From Planctomycetota bacterium (GTDB lineage: Bacteria; Planctomycetota; Uabimicrobiia; Uabimicrobiales; Uabimicrobiaceae), in the NCBI GenBank assembly GCA_029260735.1, contig JAJDCR010000055.1, positions 1 through 64,000 of the forward strand: DNA of 64,000 nt, in the 5' to 3' direction. The position numbers and the translations under genes are program-made. Below, in pieces: positions 62,103 to 64,000 of this stretch. A model generated the notes under the pieces. That model was not told where the DNA came from. It did no database searches and saw only the letters and a program-made list of their open reading frames with translations. Each line of letters starts with the position of its first letter. The stretch's first letter is position 1.

Positions 62103-64000
62103 CTAAATTTTCTCCGCTAAAGGATCTTCTGTCAATCCGAATTCTCCTCGGGGGTGAGGAAAAGGTAAATAATCAGGAGGAACAATATAAACAGGAACCG
62201 AACTGACATAAGGCTTTCCGCCCACAGGCTGAATTTTCACCCGAAGTTCGCAACGTATGTCAAAATCTAACATTCCAGAAGAAAGTTGAATGTAGTAGGG
62301 AATTTCTTGAGGAATTTGAATTTCACCAGAAATAGTTTTTTCTTCTTCAGGGGTAACCCAGTCGCCTTTTCCGTGCTCAACTTTGTTATGGTAAATTTGA
62401 TCCAAAGGATTGGGGCCAAAGCACGAAAAACTTACTTCTACTTGCTCTATTTCTGTTTTTTTACGACTACTTAACTGAATGGAGTACTCCATCTTATCTC
62501 CGGGGGAAAAAATATTCTTATTTATTTTGATTTTTGATTGTATTTTCAAAAAAAGTGTATCTCTAAGTAAGCCCCAAGAGAAAACAACAAAGAGAAAAAT
62601 TCGAGCAAAGAAAACTAAGGCTAAGTAAAAAACAAGGCCGACAACTATGGTAAAAGTTAAAGCAACAAGAAAGCCACTGTTGACCCAGCTAGCTAAAAAG
62701 CAAAAGGGAAGGGCTAAGAGGAAAAGAACAAAGAAACAGCTTTCATAGCTTTGATATTTCTCATATTTTTGAACATACTCGTCTTTGACAAATTTAGCCA
62801 TGCGATAGTCTGGCAGATAGTAGATTTTCTTTAGTTTTTTGTTTTTACTAGGAAAGATCTCTACTTCAGTTTTGTTGACTACTCGAGGTACTCCATGAGC
62901 TAAAAGAGCTACTTTTAAAAAATAAGAAAATTTTCCATTCTCATTTTGATAAGAAAAAGGTCCTTCACCAGGAACTTCTAAAGAAAAGTTATATGTTTTT
63001 TTACTATGCTGGAGAAACTCTCCTTCCTTCAGTATCGTGAGTTGCTCGGAGGGACCAAAAAGAAACTTGCTATCTCCAAAGCGATTTTGTTGTTCTGACT
63101 CCCAAACTAAACAAAGAACAAGTTTTGCTTCGGAAAAGCCTTTTTCTAAGAAAACTTCAATTTCTCCTGTAATTTTATTTCCTTCTCGAAACTTTTTGGT
63201 CGGGAGAATAATACAAAGTTCTTTTTCTTCTATTTCTTTTTTCTTAATCGATTCTGCTTTTTTATTTTCGGGAATTGAATTTTCTGCTTGAGAGTCTTGG
63301 TTAACTTTTTTTTCTGTATTTTGGGAAAGAGAATTTTCTGATGGTTTTGTTGAGCTGGATAAGGGAGAAGTGGATCTTTGTAAACTTTTTCCCCTGCCAT
63401 AAATAATCCCTTGGCGCGTAAAAATATAATGCAAGGGAGCAGAAATAAAAAGTAAGTAGGCCGTTAAAGGAATTTGGGCTAGATGACCATTTTGCTCTAT
63501 TTGAAAGAGAGTGACATAGGAAACATAAATATAACCGAAGCTAACTAAGGCAAGGAGAAGTACTCCCTCTGCGAGAATTCCAGCAAAAAAACCATTTAGC
63601 TGCCGAGGAAGAAAACCTCTTTCGATAAGAAAAGTAAATAGGAAAAAACTCAAAATGGAGATTTGACCAAAGATTTCAGGAACGGTTCCTTGAGACCAAA
63701 GTAGATAGGTCAAAAAAACTATACAGGCCAAGCGGATGGTGTTATTTCGAGAAAACAACTTTTTTTGTGAAACAACTCCTCCTAAGACTAAAGCAATTGT
63801 TAAGCCCATCATGGCTTGAGAACTGTAGGTAAAAAAAAGAGCTAAGGCTGATATTACATAAAGACTCAGCTGGAAAATCATAAACAAGCAACCCACTTCT
63901 TGGATAATGGTTGAGCCAAAAGAAACAGAAGAGAAAAAAGGATGAACGGTTTCTTTTTCCCACATAGGCCCAGAAACAAAGGAAAGTAAAGTGGCTAAAA
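62103..64000 (-). CDS. Multi-pass membrane protein with arrestin-like domain, 5' end beyond window
   Basis: At least 632 aa. The frame is open to the right edge, and an ATG at 63965 is present, but codons before it (ATLLSFVSGP) look coding, so the true start is probably outside. About five to six transmembrane segments fill the first 200 residues, then a Ser/Lys-rich linker, a cytoplasmic or periplasmic arrestin-like beta-sandwich (LVLCLVWESEQQNRFG, YFLKVALLAHG, about 245-370), two more transmembrane helices (FFVLFLLALPFCFLASWV and a following one) and a second beta domain (about 490-620). Function unknown. No relatives by name. Confidence 0.6.
   Translation of the reverse strand, partial: LATLLSFVSGPMWEKETVHPFFSSVSFGSTIIQEVGCLFMIFQLSLYVISALALFFTYSSQAMMGLTIALVLGGVVSQKKLFSRNNTIRLACIVFLTYLLWSQGTVPEIFGQISILSFFLFTFLIERGFLPRQLNGFFAGILAEGVLLLALVSFGYIYVSYVTLFQIEQNGHLAQIPLTAYLLFISAPLHYIFTRQGIIYGRGKSLQRSTSPLSSSTKPSENSLSQNTEKKVNQDSQAENSIPENKKAESIKKKEIEEKELCIILPTKKFREGNKITGEIEVFLEKGFSEAKLVLCLVWESEQQNRFGDSKFLFGPSEQLTILKEGEFLQHSKKTYNFSLEVPGEGPFSYQNENGKFSYFLKVALLAHGVPRVVNKTEVEIFPSKNKKLKKIYYLPDYRMAKFVKDEYVQKYEKYQSYESCFFVLFLLALPFCFLASWVNSGFLVALTFTIVVGLVFYLALVFFARIFLFVVFSWGLLRDTLFLKIQSKIKINKNIFSPGDKMEYSIQLSSRKKTEIEQVEVSFSCFGPNPLDQIYHNKVEHGKGDWVTPEEEKTISGEIQIPQEIPYYIQLSSGMLDFDIRCELRVKIQPVGGKPYVSSVPVYIVPPDYLPFPHPRGEFGLTEDPLAEKI

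Overview
The window comes from an AT-leaning Gram-negative bacterium that most resembles a Planctomycetota-type lineage. This is inferred from gene content: four Ser/Thr-kinase-like proteins (two fused to a PP2C phosphatase or a formylglycine-generating-enzyme domain, one followed by WD40 propellers), two PEP-CTERM secreted proteins, prenyltransferase/squalene-oxidase-like repeats, large TPR and coiled-coil membrane proteins, and lpxK, which implies lipid A and an outer membrane. No rRNA or phylogenetic marker is present, so the placement is tentative. The standard genetic code is used; several intact genes end in TGA.

Region 1 (1-6.1 kb) is accessory and partly decayed. It holds a PEP-CTERM protein, a cluster of small minus-strand genes (possible CxxC finger protein, 61-aa protein, HTH protein), iteron-like GTCACC repeats framed by a 16-bp inverted repeat, an N-terminally truncated phage/plasmid-type helicase, a REP-associated tyrosine transposase (RAYT), a tRNA-Met 3' fragment beside integrase-arm-like repeats, and a dense REP-like repeat field forming a long imperfect inverted repeat.

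Region 2 (6.1-10.5 kb) is a two-gene minus-strand unit: a 929-aa protein with two P-loop ATPase modules, then an overlapping gene for an ATPase-like protein with a degenerate Walker A and a C-terminal HEPN-like RxxxxH motif. It is the best candidate for an undescribed conflict or defence system here.

Region 3 (10.6-23.2 kb) is a long minus-strand operon-like run: a degenerate kinase fused to a PP2C/SpoIIE phosphatase, a 1592-aa TPR membrane protein, a DUF579/GXM-like protein, a cyclase-fold repeat protein, a possible GAP1-like membrane protein, two further membrane proteins and a tetraheme cytochrome. A 107-bp MITE-like element sits at one gene end.

Region 4 (23.4-46.2 kb, plus strand) is mostly core: radC behind a possible structured leader, a beta-helix/phosphohexomutase fusion, MEMO family protein, CYTH protein, nnrD, a kinase, lpxK, an amidase, a trypsin-like protease with PDZ-like region, a coiled-coil membrane protein, a uracil-DNA glycosylase-like protein, glgP, a pseudokinase-FGE protein, paired lipoproteins, ruvC and a polysaccharide-export lipoprotein.

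Region 5 (46.3-64 kb) holds a second PEP-CTERM protein, a kinase-WD40 gene split by one in-frame TGA, a carboxyltransferase plus biotin carrier pair, a pentapeptide-repeat protein, a sigma54-type response regulator divergent from two hybrid histidine kinases, a porin plus c-type cytochrome pair behind two identical Fur-like palindromes, and a membrane protein open at the right edge. Copies of a palindromic repeat of about 210 bp occur at 10.6, 41.5 and (as a deletion form) 54.6 kb.
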